This document shows positions 17,092 to 26,524 of a DNA stretch of 64,000 bases, piece by piece (position 1 is the stretch's first letter; the number at the start of each line of letters is the position of its first letter). The notes under the pieces are model-generated. The model saw only the letters and a program-made list of their open reading frames with translations, was not told the DNA's origin and did no database searches. Position numbers and translations under genes: made by a program. Source of the DNA: Streptomyces sp. ADI96-02 (GTDB taxonomy: Bacteria > Actinomycetota > Actinomycetes > Streptomycetales > Streptomycetaceae); contig NZ_ML123034.1 of the NCBI RefSeq assembly GCF_003846185.1, positions 814,890-878,889 on the forward strand, in the 5' to 3' direction.

Positions 17092-17204
17092 TACTGGTAC
17101 CCCACAAGTCTGCCACGCCCGCTCGACGGCCATGCGAGTGAGCCGCTGTGGGCTGGATCACACGATACCCGGCCCGTTCCCGGCGCGGGAAAGTTGCCTC
17201 TTAA

Positions 17205-17246
17205 AGGTCCAGACCTATTGACGCACTGGTCTAGTCCTCTTAATCT
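17205..17246 (+). promoter_or_regulatory. Inducible chitinase promoter with 12-bp direct repeats / DasR-like sites
   Basis: TTGACG (17218-17223), a 17-bp spacer and TAATCT (17241-17246). Two 12-bp repeats flank and enter it: AGGTCCAGACCT (17205-17216) and TGGTCTAGTCCT (17227-17238), 22 bp apart. Such repeats are established at Streptomyces chitinase promoters, mediating chitin induction and glucose repression, and resemble the DasR box. Predicted leader about 105 nt. Confidence 0.8.
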
Positions 17247-17356
17247 CTGCGTCACCTCCGAGGTCCGGTCCGGCGGTGTGCGCACACCGGGACCCCGACG
17301 CGACCCACCTCCGTTCGCCGTTGTGTTCCGCCGACCTCCCCAGGAGGAACGTCCCC

Positions 17357-19714
17357 ATGCTGTCCCCCACTCGGGCGAGAGCCACCCTGCTCGCCGCCGT
17401 CGGCGCCGTCGCCGGCCTGCTGATGAGCTCGCTCGCCGCCACCCCGTCGGCCGCCGCCGACCAGGAGTCCTGCCGTCCCGACGGGCTCTACCGGACGCCC
17501 GGCGTCGACGTCCCCTACTGCTCCGTCTACGACACCGACGGGCGCGAGAAGATGGGCGCGGACCACCAGCGGCGTGTCATCGGGTACTTCACGAACTGGC
17601 GTACCGGCAAGGACGGCAAGGACGCCTACCTGGTCCCCGACATCCCGTGGGACAAGGTCACGCACCTGAACTACGCCTTCGCGCACGTCGACGGCGCGAA
17701 CAGGATCTCCGTCGGCCCCGACGGCGCGGACAACGCCTCCACCGGCATGACCTGGCCGGGCGTCGCGGGCGCCGAGATGGACCCGCAGCTCCCCTACAAG
17801 GGGCACTTCAACCTGCTCAGCACGTTCAAGAAGCAGCACCCGAACGTGAAGACCCTGGTCTCGGTGGGCGGCTGGGCCGAGACCGGCGGCTACTTCGGCC
17901 CGGACGGCAAGCGGGTCGACTCCGGCGGCTTCTACGCCATGGCCACCAACGCGGACGGCTCGGTCAACCAGGCGGGCATCGACACCTTCGCCGACTCCAC
18001 CGTCGCCTTCGTCAAGAAGTACGGCTTCAACGGCGTCGACATCGACTACGAGTACCCGACGACGATGAAGGACGCGGGCAACCCGCTCGACCACACGCTC
18101 TCCAACGGCCGCCGCGCCGGCCTCGTCAAGGGCTACTCCGCCCTGATGAAGACGCTCCGCGAGAAGCTGGACCGCGCGGGCGCCGCCGACGGCAGGCACT
18201 ACCTGCTGACCGTGGCCGCCCCCTCCTCCGGCTACCTGCTGCGCGGCATGGAGACCTTCCAGGTCCAGAAGTACCTGGACTACGTCAACATCATGTCCTA
18301 CGACCTGCACGGCGCCTGGAACGAGTACGTCGGCCCCAACGCCTCGCTCTTCGACGACGGCAAGGACGCCGAACTGGCTCAGGCGGGCGTCTACTCGACC
18401 TCCCAGTACGGCGGCACCGGCTACCTCAACACCGACTGGGCCTACCACTACTTCCGCGGCTCGATGCCGGCGGGCCGGATCAACATCGGCCTGCCGTACT
18501 ACACCCGCGGCTTCAAGAACGTGCAGGGCGGAACCGACGGACTGTGGGGCAGGGCGGCCACCACCGACTGCCCGGCCGGCGCGGGTCTGACCACGTGCGG
18601 CGACGGCGCGGTCGGGATCGACAACCTCTGGCACGACAAGGACGCCGACGGGAAGGAATCGCCCGCCGGTTCCAACCCGATGTGGCACGCGAAGAACCTG
18701 GAGAAGGGCATCGTCGGCGACTACGTGAGCGACTACGGATTCCCCGCGAGCACCCGGCTGACCGGTACGTACGTCCGCAGGTACGACTCCACGCTGGTCG
18801 CCCCGTGGCTGTGGAACGCGCAGAAGAAGGTGTTCCTCTCCACCGAGGACGAGCAGTCGGTGAAGGCCAAGGCCGCCTACGTCGTGGACAAGGGCATCGG
18901 CGGCACGATGATCTGGGAGCTGGCGGGCGACTACGCCTGGAACGCGGCGAAGGGCCAGTACGAGACCGGCTCCACGCTGACCACCGCGATGTACGACGTC
19001 TTCAAGGCGTCGACCCCGTACGGCGCGAAGCGCTCCACGATCGCCCTGCCCACCGAGGCGGTGGACATCGACGTCTCCTTCGACCGGTTCCCGCTCGGCG
19101 ACTCCAACTACCCGATCAGCCCCAAGCTGAGGATCACCAACCGGACGCAGGCCACCCTGCCCGGCGGCACCGAGTTCCAGTTCGACTACGCCACCTCCGC
19201 TCCGGCCAACGCCAAGGACCAGTCCGGCTTCGGCACGACGGTCATCCGCAGCGACCACACGGCGGCCGGCAACATCGGCGGTCTGAGGGGCGACTACCAC
19301 CGTGTCTCGCTGAAGCTGCCGGCCTGGCAGACCCTGGCCCCCGGCGCCTCGGTGGAGCTGGACTTCGTCTACTACCTGCCCACCTCCACGCCCTCCAACT
19401 GGACCGTGGCCTTCGGGGGCAGGTCCTACTCCCTCGCCGGCGACCTGGCCCGCGGCACGAAAACCGTCGAGCCCGGCACCGGAACGGGCCCGACGCCGAC
19501 GCCCACCCCGACGCCGACCGGGCCGACGCCCACCCCGACGCCGACGCGGCCGGGCGGCGCCTGCCCCGCCGCCTGGAACGCCGCCACCGAGTACGGCGGC
19601 GGCTCCACCGTCAGCCACGGCGGCCGGCAGTGGAAGGCCCAGTGGTGGACGAAGGGCGAGACCCCCGGATCGACCGGGCAGTGGAGCGCCTGGAAGGACC
19701 TCGGCGCCTGCTGA
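17357..19714 (+). CDS. Secreted multidomain GH18 chitinase with C-terminal chitin-binding domain
   Basis: Extracellular endochitinase, 785 residues. ATG at 17357 after AGGAGGAA. A Sec signal peptide covers about residues 1-34. The GH18 barrel has SVGGW and [12 protein letters not shown], with catalytic Asp228, Asp230 and Glu232; the first Asp of the usual DxxDxDxE is Asn225 here. A beta-sandwich ChiC-type domain (about 555-700) follows, then a Pro-Thr linker of TPTP repeats, and a CBM5/12 (ChtBD3) of about 50 residues with exposed Trp (QWKAQWW, WSAW). Expression is probably chitin-induced through the repeats at 17205-17238. A hairpin at 19728-19766 ends the transcript. Confidence 0.94.
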   Translation: MLSPTRARATLLAAVGAVAGLLMSSLAATPSAAADQESCRPDGLYRTPGVDVPYCSVYDTDGREKMGADHQRRVIGYFTNWRTGKDGKDAYLVPDIPWDKVTHLNYAFAHVDGANRISVGPDGADNASTGMTWPGVAGAEMDPQLPYKGHFNLLSTFKKQHPNVKTLVSVGGWAETGGYFGPDGKRVDSGGFYAMATNADGSVNQAGIDTFADSTVAFVKKYGFNGVDIDYEYPTTMKDAGNPLDHTLSNGRRAGLVKGYSALMKTLREKLDRAGAADGRHYLLTVAAPSSGYLLRGMETFQVQKYLDYVNIMSYDLHGAWNEYVGPNASLFDDGKDAELAQAGVYSTSQYGGTGYLNTDWAYHYFRGSMPAGRINIGLPYYTRGFKNVQGGTDGLWGRAATTDCPAGAGLTTCGDGAVGIDNLWHDKDADGKESPAGSNPMWHAKNLEKGIVGDYVSDYGFPASTRLTGTYVRRYDSTLVAPWLWNAQKKVFLSTEDEQSVKAKAAYVVDKGIGGTMIWELAGDYAWNAAKGQYETGSTLTTAMYDVFKASTPYGAKRSTIALPTEAVDIDVSFDRFPLGDSNYPISPKLRITNRTQATLPGGTEFQFDYATSAPANAKDQSGFGTTVIRSDHTAAGNIGGLRGDYHRVSLKLPAWQTLAPGASVELDFVYYLPTSTPSNWTVAFGGRSYSLAGDLARGTKTVEPGTGTGPTPTPTPTPTGPTPTPTPTRPGGACPAAWNAATEYGGGSTVSHGGRQWKAQWWTKGETPGSTGQWSAWKDLGAC

Positions 19715-19727
19715 CCTCCTCCCGACC

Positions 19728-19766
19728 GCCCGGCGGTGAGCGGATCGCCCCCGCCCACCGCCGGGC
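19728..19766 (+). terminator. Terminator of the chitinase gene
   Basis: Perfect 11-bp stem GCCCGGCGGTG / CACCGCCGGGC with a 17-nt loop, followed by TTCC, 13 bp after the chitinase stop. Confidence 0.65.
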
Positions 19767-19824
19767 TTCCGCGCGCCGGACCGTGTTCCCCGGCCGCACG
19801 CGTCGTCTCTGGCAGGCTGGGCCC

Positions 19825-20571
19825 ATGACGACGATTCTGGTCACCGGCGCCACCGGGACACTCGGCTCGCAGGTCGCCGACCGGCTGCGCTCCCGAGGAG
19901 CGGACGTCCGCGGGCTGAGCCGCCGCTCCCCTTCGTACGCCGTCGATCTGCGGGACGGCAAGGGGCTGGACGCGGCGGTCGAGGGCGTGGACGTGATCGT
20001 GCACTGCGCGTCCACCGTCCGGGGCGGGGACGACCGGGCGGCGGGGTTCCTCATCGAGGCCGCCCGCCGGGCCGGCGTCCCCCATCTGGTCTACATCTCG
20101 ATCGTGGGCGTGGACCGCGTGCCGCTCGGCTACTACAAGCTCAAGCACCGGGTCGAGCGCATGGTCGAGGACTCCGGGACGGGCTGGACGATCCAGCGCA
20201 CCACGCAGTTCCACGACCTGGTCCTGCGGCTGGTCACCGGCGCGGCGAAGCTGCCCGTGCTGCCGGTGCCCGCCGGAGTGTCGCTCCAGCCCGTCGACAG
20301 CGGCGAGGTGGCGGACCGGCTGGCGGACCTGGCGCTCCAGGGTCCGGCGGGCCGGGTGCCGGACATGGGCGGCCCCGAGGTCCGGGAGCTGGCGGAGCTG
20401 GCCGGGGCCTACCTGCGGGCCACCGGGCGCAAGCGGCGGATCGTGCCGGTCCGGCTGGCGGGCCAGGCGTACGCCGGGTTCCGGCGCGGCGGCCAGCTGA
20501 GCCCGCGACACGCGGTGGGGACCACGACGTTCGACCAGTTCCTCGCCGGGCGCCTCCAGCGTCCGGTCTGA
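19825..20571 (+). CDS. NAD(P)-binding SDR/NmrA-like protein
   Basis: 248-residue atypical short-chain dehydrogenase. The nucleotide motif GATGTLG is at residues 8-14 and the following text resembles NAD(P)H:quinone oxidoreductase/NmrA-like proteins (FLIEAARRAGVPHLVYISIVGVD). It has YYKLKH in place of the usual YxxxK catalytic pair. Substrate unknown. CAGGCT sits 6 bp before the ATG, compatible with a leaderless start. Confidence 0.8.
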   Translation: MTTILVTGATGTLGSQVADRLRSRGADVRGLSRRSPSYAVDLRDGKGLDAAVEGVDVIVHCASTVRGGDDRAAGFLIEAARRAGVPHLVYISIVGVDRVPLGYYKLKHRVERMVEDSGTGWTIQRTTQFHDLVLRLVTGAAKLPVLPVPAGVSLQPVDSGEVADRLADLALQGPAGRVPDMGGPEVRELAELAGAYLRATGRKRRIVPVRLAGQAYAGFRRGGQLSPRHAVGTTTFDQFLAGRLQRPV

Positions 20572-20604
20572 GCGAGGGACCACGCGCGGGCCGCCGGGCG
20601 GAGC

Positions 20605-21795
20605 TCAGCCGGCGGCGGTGAACAGCGCCTCCTGCGCGGCGTCCCGGGCGGCGATCAGCGCCCCGCGCAGCACCGCGCCGTCGCCGAGCGCCCCGGCCCG
20701 CACCTCGGTGCGCAGCGGGGACATCGCGGCCAGCCGCTCCTCGACGCGGGCCGCCAGCGGCGCGCCGCCCGCGTGGCCGACGGCCCCGGCCAGCAGGACG
20801 CAGCCGGGGTCCAGGACGGAGACGACGGCCGCGGCCCCGACGGCGAGCCGGTCGGCCAGTTCGCCCAGGAACGGTTCGCCCCGCTCCCCCGCCGCCAGCG
20901 CGGCGCGTACGGCGGCGACGGCGGTCGCCTCCTCCCGGCCTTCGGCCCCCGTCGGCGGCAGCGGGAGGCCGTGGCGGACGGCGAGGCCGCCGATGGCGGC
21001 GGAGCCGGCCAGCGACTGGAACCCGCCCTCGCAGTTGACGGCGGAGGGCAGTCCGCGCACGCCCGGCACCGGCAGGAAGCCGATCTCCCCCGCGCCTCCG
21101 GAGGCTCCCCGGCGCAGCTTGCCGTCCAGCATCACGGCGGCGCCGATGCCGTGGCCGAGCCAGAGCAGGACGAAGGTCTCGCGGTCCCGGGCGGCCCCGG
21201 CCCGGTGCTCGGCGACGGCGGCCAGATTGGTCTCGTTCTCCACCAGCACGGTCGCCGGCAGCCGCTGCTGGAGCACCCGCACCAGGCCCCGGTGCCAGGC
21301 GGGCAGGGCCGAGCTGTCGCGGAGTTCGCCGGTGACCGGGTCGATCAGGCCGGGCGCGCCGATGCCGACGCTGTGCAGCGGGACGGGCCCCGCCGTGCGC
21401 GCGGTGCGCTCCAGGAGCGCGGCGGCGCGTTCGACGGCCGGCCCGGTGCCGGTGCCCCTGCCCATCGGCAGGGTGTCCTCGGCGAGCGTGGCGCCCAGCA
21501 GGTCGGTGACGACCACCGAGACGCCTCCGGTGCGCACGTCGAGCGCCGCGAGGTGGGCGCGGTCGGCGACGATCCCGTACAGCCGGGCGTTGGGGCCGCG
21601 GCGGGCGGCTCCGGACTCCCCGACGACCCGGATCAGCCCGGCGCCCTGGAGCCGCTCGACGAGGTCGGCGATCGTGGGACGCGACAGTCCGGTCCGGGTC
21701 TTGAGCTGGGTGGCGGTCAACGGGCCGTCGTGCAGGAGCAGTCGCAGCGCGATCCGGTCGTTGATGGCCCGAGCCGTGCTCGGTGATGCGGGCAT
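20605..21795 (-). CDS. ROK family transcriptional regulator
   Basis: 396 residues. An N-terminal winged helix (about 10-65, TATQLKTRTGLSRPTIADLVERL) is joined to a ROK sugar-kinase-like domain (about 85-390) with the GIGAPGLIDP motif and the second ROK element GHGIGAAVMLDGKLRRGASGGAGEIG. The usual zinc site CxCGxxGC is not evident; NCEGG is left at that place, so the zinc-binding cysteines look partly lost. It is divergent from the MFS gene and shares a 156-bp promoter region with an inverted repeat at 21857-21873. Likely repressor of that exporter. Confidence 0.88.
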   Translation of the reverse strand: MPASPSTARAINDRIALRLLLHDGPLTATQLKTRTGLSRPTIADLVERLQGAGLIRVVGESGAARRGPNARLYGIVADRAHLAALDVRTGGVSVVVTDLLGATLAEDTLPMGRGTGTGPAVERAAALLERTARTAGPVPLHSVGIGAPGLIDPVTGELRDSSALPAWHRGLVRVLQQRLPATVLVENETNLAAVAEHRAGAARDRETFVLLWLGHGIGAAVMLDGKLRRGASGGAGEIGFLPVPGVRGLPSAVNCEGGFQSLAGSAAIGGLAVRHGLPLPPTGAEGREEATAVAAVRAALAAGERGEPFLGELADRLAVGAAAVVSVLDPGCVLLAGAVGHAGGAPLAARVEERLAAMSPLRTEVRAGALGDGAVLRGALIAARDAAQEALFTAAG

Positions 21796-21856
21796 AGCGG
21801 GATCCTTCCAGATCGTCCGCCCGCCTCCGGCCCGGTCCGATCCTGCGAGCTATTTA

Positions 21857-21873
21857 TCAGGCAGGGTTCCTGA
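21857..21873. promoter_or_regulatory. Candidate ROK operator
   Basis: Inverted repeat TCAGG-7 nt-CCTGA inside an unusually AT-rich patch (TATTTATCAGG...CCTGACAGTTTA) between the divergent ROK and MFS genes. The sequence resembles operators of ROK repressors in Streptomyces ROK-MFS pairs. Inferred. Confidence 0.5.
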
Positions 21874-21951
21874 CAGTTTACGCGACGCATCGTGGAGCGG
21901 ACCGTCCGGGGAGTGCCGGCGGCCCGGACGGTCCAGGGGAGGGCACGACGC

Positions 21952-23181
21952 ATGACGCAGCACGCGGACGCCGCCGTCGGCGGTACGGAACAGGTGAGGC
22001 GCGCCCGGTTCGCCATCGCCTCGGTCTTCACGGTGCACGGGGCGGTGACGGGCAGTTTCGCCACCCGGGTCCCCTGGATCCAGGACCATGCCGGGGTGAG
22101 CGCGGGCCAGTTGGGCCTGGCGCTCGCCTTCCCGGCGATCGGGGCGTCCGTCGCGATGCCGCTGGCCGGCCGGATCAGCCACCGCTTCGGGGCGCGGACC
22201 GCCCTGCGCGGGCTGCTCGCGCTGTGGACGCTCGCCCTGGTCCTGCCGGCGCTCGCGCCGAACCTGCCGGCCCTGTGCGCGGCGCTGTTCGTCTACGGCG
22301 CGACCGCCGGCATGTCGGACGTGGCGATGAACGCCCTCGGCGTCGAGGTGGAGAACCGCCTCGACAAGTCGATCATGTCGGGTCTGCACGGCATGTGGAG
22401 CGTGGGCGCTCTGACCGGTTCGGCGGCCGGCACCGTCGCCGCCCACCTCGGCACGGACGCCCGGCTGCACCACTCCGTGGCCGCGCTGATGCTCACGGTG
22501 CTGGGCCTGGCCGCCTGCCGGAACGTGCTCGACCCGCGCCGCGGGCCGGACGAGGAACCGCCGCCGCGCTTCACCCTGCCGCCGAGGTCGGCCCTGGTCA
22601 TCGGGGCCGTGGGATTCTGCGCGGTCTTCGCCGAGGGGGCGAGCCTGGACTGGTCGGCGGTCTACCTGCGGGACGTCCTGGACGGCTCCGACGGACTCGC
22701 GGCGGCGTCCACCACGGCCTTCGCCCTCATGATGGCGGTGGCCCGGATCGCCGGCGACCGGATCGTCGACCGGTTCGGCGCGGTACGCACCGTCCGGACG
22801 GGCGGCGTGCTGGCCACCGCCGGCGGACTGCTCGTGGTGACCGCGCCGGCCCCGGCCGCCGCGATGTGCGGCTTCGGGCTGCTGGGCCTCGGGGTCGCGG
22901 TCGTGGTCCCGCTGGCGTTCGCCGCGGCCGGGCGCGGCGGGCCGAACCCGAGCCAGGCCATCGCGGGCGTCGCCACCATCACGTACACCTCCGGCCTGAT
23001 CGCCCCGTCCGCGATCGGCTCACTGGCGGAGGCGACCTCGCTGGTGGTCTCCTTCGGCGTGGTGACCGTCCTGGCGTTCGGCCTGGTGCTGGGCGCGGGT
23101 GTGCTGCGGGCGGGCGATCGCCGGGCCGCCTCCGCGTCGGCCGGCGGGGCCGCTGCGGCGAAGAGCCCCGCGCGGGGCTGA
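21952..23181 (+). CDS. MFS transporter
   Basis: 409-residue major facilitator with about 12 hydrophobic helices. The A-loop-like motif GRISHRFGARTAL follows helix 2 and a second copy, DRIVDRFGAVRTV, follows helix 8. It resembles sugar-efflux/fucose-type permeases. ATG at 21952 after AGGGGAGGG. Expression is likely controlled by the divergent ROK regulator, which suggests a sugar or sugar-like cargo; the substrate is not determined. Confidence 0.85.
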   Translation: MTQHADAAVGGTEQVRRARFAIASVFTVHGAVTGSFATRVPWIQDHAGVSAGQLGLALAFPAIGASVAMPLAGRISHRFGARTALRGLLALWTLALVLPALAPNLPALCAALFVYGATAGMSDVAMNALGVEVENRLDKSIMSGLHGMWSVGALTGSAAGTVAAHLGTDARLHHSVAALMLTVLGLAACRNVLDPRRGPDEEPPPRFTLPPRSALVIGAVGFCAVFAEGASLDWSAVYLRDVLDGSDGLAAASTTAFALMMAVARIAGDRIVDRFGAVRTVRTGGVLATAGGLLVVTAPAPAAAMCGFGLLGLGVAVVVPLAFAAAGRGGPNPSQAIAGVATITYTSGLIAPSAIGSLAEATSLVVSFGVVTVLAFGLVLGAGVLRAGDRRAASASAGGAAAAKSPARG

Positions 23182-23327
23182 TCCGGGCGGCCGGGCGGTG
23201 GCGCGGGACCTCCGCGCGGCCCCCGCGGGAGGCGGCACTACCATGGCGCTGATCTTTTCCGCAGGTGAACACCGAACACCGGATCGCAGACCGGCCGGCG
23301 CACCGCTCGGACCTTCAGGGAGCAACC

Positions 23328-24718
23328 ATGAGCCTCGGCGTGCGCTGGACCTTGCACGGCGACGGGAAGACCCCGGCGCCGGGAGCGGTGGTGCGGCCGG
23401 ACGAGCGGCTCTCCTGGCCCCGGACGTTCGGCCTCGGCGCGCAGCACGTGGTGGCGATGTTCGGGGCCTCGTTCGTCGCCCCGGTGCTGATGGGCCTCGA
23501 CCCGAACCTCGCGATCATGATGTCCGGTGTCGCGACGGCCATCTTCCTGCTGGCGACCAAGGGCCGGGTGCCCAGCTATCTGGGCTGCTCGCTCTCCTTC
23601 GTCGGTGTGGCGGCGACCATCCGCGCGGCGGCGGCACCAGCGCGACCGTCACCGGCGCGGTGCTGGTGGTCGGCGTGGCGCTGTTCCTGGTCGGGCTCGC
23701 GGTGCAGCGGTTCGGCGCGCGGATCATCCACGCGGCGATGCCGCCGGTGGTGACCGGCGCGGTGGTCATGCTGATCGGTTTCAACCTGGCCCCGGTGACG
23801 GCGTCGACGTACTGGCCGCAGGACCAGTGGACGGCACTGGCCGTGATGCTGTTCACCGGGCTGGCCGTGGTCTGTCTGCGCGGCTTCTTCTCCCGGATCG
23901 CGATCTTCCTGGGCCTGGTCTTCGGCTACGCCCTGTCCTGGGTCCTGGACCTGGTGTTCGGGAAGATCCACTCCCCGGCCGGCGGCGCGGAGGCGGTCGA
24001 CCACTGGCGGTTGGATCTGTCGGGGGTCGGCGCGGCCGACTGGATCGGGCTGCCCTCGTTCCACGCGCCGAGCTTCGAGTGGTCGGCGATCCTGGTCGCC
24101 CTGCCCGTGGTGATCGCGCTGGTCGCGGAGAACGCCGGGCATGTGAAGGCGGTCGGCGAGATGACCGGCGACTCCCTCGACGACAAGCTGGGCACCGCCA
24201 TCGCGGCGGACGGCGCGGCGTCGATGCTCTCCACCGCGGTGGGCGGCCCGCCCAACACGACGTACTCCGAGAACATCGGCGTGATGGCCGCGACCCGGGT
24301 GTACTCGACCGCCGCGTACTGGGCGGCGGCCTGCTTCGCCCTGCTGTTCGGCCTCTGCCCGAAGTTCGGCGCGGTCGTGGCGGCCATCCCGGGCGGCGTG
24401 CTCGGCGGCATCACCGTGATCCTGTACGGGATGATCGGTCTGCTGGGCGCGCAGATATGGCTGAACGCCCGCGTGGACCTGCGCAATCCGCTGAACCTCG
24501 TCCCGGCCGCCGCGGGCATCATCATCGGCGTCGGCGGCGTCAGCCTGAAGTTCAGCGACACCTTCGAGCTGAGCGGCATCGCGCTCGGCACGATCGTCGT
24601 GATCACGGGCTACCACGTGCTGCGCGCGTTCGCCCCGGCCCATCTCAAGACCCAGGAGCCCCTGTTGGACTCGGGCACCTCCGCGTACGACGAGGGCTCC
24701 GCACCGGAGAAGCCCTGA
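23328..24718 (+). pseudogene. Uracil/xanthine permease family (NCS2) transporter, frameshifted
   Basis: Nucleobase:cation symporter. The N-terminal part from the ATG at 23328 (LGAQHVVAMFGASFVAPVLMG) reads correctly to about 23626, then changes frame inside CGCGCGGCGGCGG. The rest, from GGGTSATVTG to the stop at 24718, is in another frame and has normal NCS2 features (VALVAENAGHVKAV, GGPPNTTYSENIG, about ten further helices). Insertion of one base at 23620-23627 restores a protein of about 463 residues, the family's usual length. The slip sits in a low-complexity CG run, so a sequencing error is as likely as a real mutation. Confidence 0.85.
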
Positions 24719-24782
24719 GGTACGCGTCGGCGTCCCGCTCGCCGCGGGTTCGCGGAGTCCGCGGCCCGGTTCGGCCCTCGGG

Positions 24783-26474
24783 TCAGTCCTCGGGCAGTTC
24801 GACCGGCGCGATGTCGTCGAAGACGTCTCCGGGGCCGGGGTTGGTCGGGTCGGTGGCACCGCCGAACTGGTGCATGACGCCCCAGACCGCGTTGAGCGCC
24901 GTCTGCACGGCGCCCTCGGCCCAGCCGGCGGTCCAGGAGATGTCGTCGCCCGCCAGGAACAGACCGCGTTTGTCGGCGGGCAGCCGGTCCTGCATGAAGT
25001 GGGTGAACAGCCGCCGCTGGTAGCGGTAGTGGCCGGGCAGGTTCGCCTTGAACGCGCCCATGAACCAGGGCTCGTTCTCCCAGGAGACCGTCACCGGGTT
25101 GCCGATGACGTGGCTGCGGATGTCGACGTTCGGATAGATCTCGCCCAGCGACTTGAGCATGACGTCCATGCGCTCCTTCGGGGAGAGCGGCAGCCACTTG
25201 AGGCTGTCGTCGCACCAGGTGTACGAGAGGCAGATGACGGCGGGCCGGTCCGGCCCGTCGTCCAGCAGGTACGTCCCCCGGGTCATCCGGTCGGTGAGCG
25301 TCATCGACAGGGTGTCGCGGCCGGTGGCCGCGTCCTTGTCGAGCCAGAAGGGCCGGTCGACGGGGACGAAGAGCTTGGAGGACTCCATGTAGTGGGTGCG
25401 CTCCATCGCCGTCCAGTGGTCGATCGGGAAGAGCGCGTCGTCGCAGTCGATCTTGGAGAGCAGCAGCCAGGACTGGCCGGTGAAGACCGCGGCCCGGAAG
25501 GTGCGGATGTCGCCGGTGGCGTCGGTGACGGTGATGCGGTTGCCGGCGGTACGGGTCAGCCGGGTCACGGCGGGGCGGGGCTCGCCGCCGTGCAGGGAGG
25601 ACAGCGAGGTGCCGAGCGGCCAGTGGACGATCTTGCGCGGTTCGCGGTCCCACAGGCGCAGCGGGAGCTGCTGGCTGCCGCCGACGATGCCCCGGTGGTG
25701 GTCGTCGGCCTCGGTGTAGACGACGCGCAGGATCTCCAGGATGGAGTTGGGGAAGTCGGTGTCCCAGCCGCCGGTGCCGAAGCCGACCTGGCCGAAGATC
25801 TCGCGGTGCCGGAAGGAGCGGAAGGCGTCGGAGGCGCAGAGGAAGCCGTAGAAGGTCTGGTTGTCGAGCCGTTCGACCAGGGAGGACCAGATCTCCCGGA
25901 TGCGCGGTACGTCGCGCTCGCGCAGGGCCCGGTTCATGTCGGAGAAGTCGGCGCCCTCCTCCAGGCAGGAGGCCCAGGCGTCCGCCACGTCGCGGTAGAC
26001 CTGCGGCAGGTCGTCGATGGTCCGGGCGTAGTGCGACTCGCCCTTCAGGTCGACGACGGTCGAGGGGGTGGCCGGGGAGAGCGGGTTGGGGAAGGGCCGG
26101 GTTTCGAGGCCCACGAGGTCGATGTAGTGCTGGAGCGCCGTGGAGGACGGCGGGAAGCGCATCGCTCCCATCTCGGCGGTCAGCGAGGGGTCGCAGCCGT
26201 CGAAACCGACCGTGCGCAGCCGGCCGCCGATCCGGTCGGCCTCGTAGACGACGGGCTTGAGTCCCATCTTCATCAGCTCGTACGCGGCGATGAGGCCGGA
26301 GAGCCCGCCGCCGATGACCGCGACCTCGCTGCCGTGCTCGGTGGCCGGTATCTGGCCGAGTCCGGCCGGGTGGGCGAGGAAGTCGTCGTACGCGTACGGG
26401 AAGTCCGGGCCGAACATGGTGATCGGCGGGGCCGCGTCGGTGTGCTGGACGGCGTTGGGCACCGTGGACGTCAT
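24783..26474 (-). CDS. Flavin monoamine oxidase family, lysine 2-monooxygenase-like
   Basis: 563-residue FAD enzyme. The dinucleotide motif is VAVIGGGLSGLIAAYEL (about 50-66), followed by YEADRIGGRLRT. FGPDFPYAYDDFL near the start, GFGTGGWDTDFPNSILEIL in the middle and AGDDISWTAGWAEGAVQT near the end match what I recall of Pseudomonas DavB (L-lysine 2-monooxygenase), including length. That enzyme decarboxylates lysine oxidatively to 5-aminovaleramide. The neighbouring amidase is DavA-like, which supports the idea. Tryptophan or phenylalanine 2-monooxygenases are close relatives, so substrate is unproven. ATG at 26474 after AAGGAG. Confidence 0.78.
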   Translation of the reverse strand: MTSTVPNAVQHTDAAPPITMFGPDFPYAYDDFLAHPAGLGQIPATEHGSEVAVIGGGLSGLIAAYELMKMGLKPVVYEADRIGGRLRTVGFDGCDPSLTAEMGAMRFPPSSTALQHYIDLVGLETRPFPNPLSPATPSTVVDLKGESHYARTIDDLPQVYRDVADAWASCLEEGADFSDMNRALRERDVPRIREIWSSLVERLDNQTFYGFLCASDAFRSFRHREIFGQVGFGTGGWDTDFPNSILEILRVVYTEADDHHRGIVGGSQQLPLRLWDREPRKIVHWPLGTSLSSLHGGEPRPAVTRLTRTAGNRITVTDATGDIRTFRAAVFTGQSWLLLSKIDCDDALFPIDHWTAMERTHYMESSKLFVPVDRPFWLDKDAATGRDTLSMTLTDRMTRGTYLLDDGPDRPAVICLSYTWCDDSLKWLPLSPKERMDVMLKSLGEIYPNVDIRSHVIGNPVTVSWENEPWFMGAFKANLPGHYRYQRRLFTHFMQDRLPADKRGLFLAGDDISWTAGWAEGAVQTALNAVWGVMHQFGGATDPTNPGPGDVFDDIAPVELPED

Positions 26475-26524
26475 GGGCTGCGGACTCCTTGCGGGCGGTA
26501 CGGGGTGGAGGCGGCGGGGCGGGC

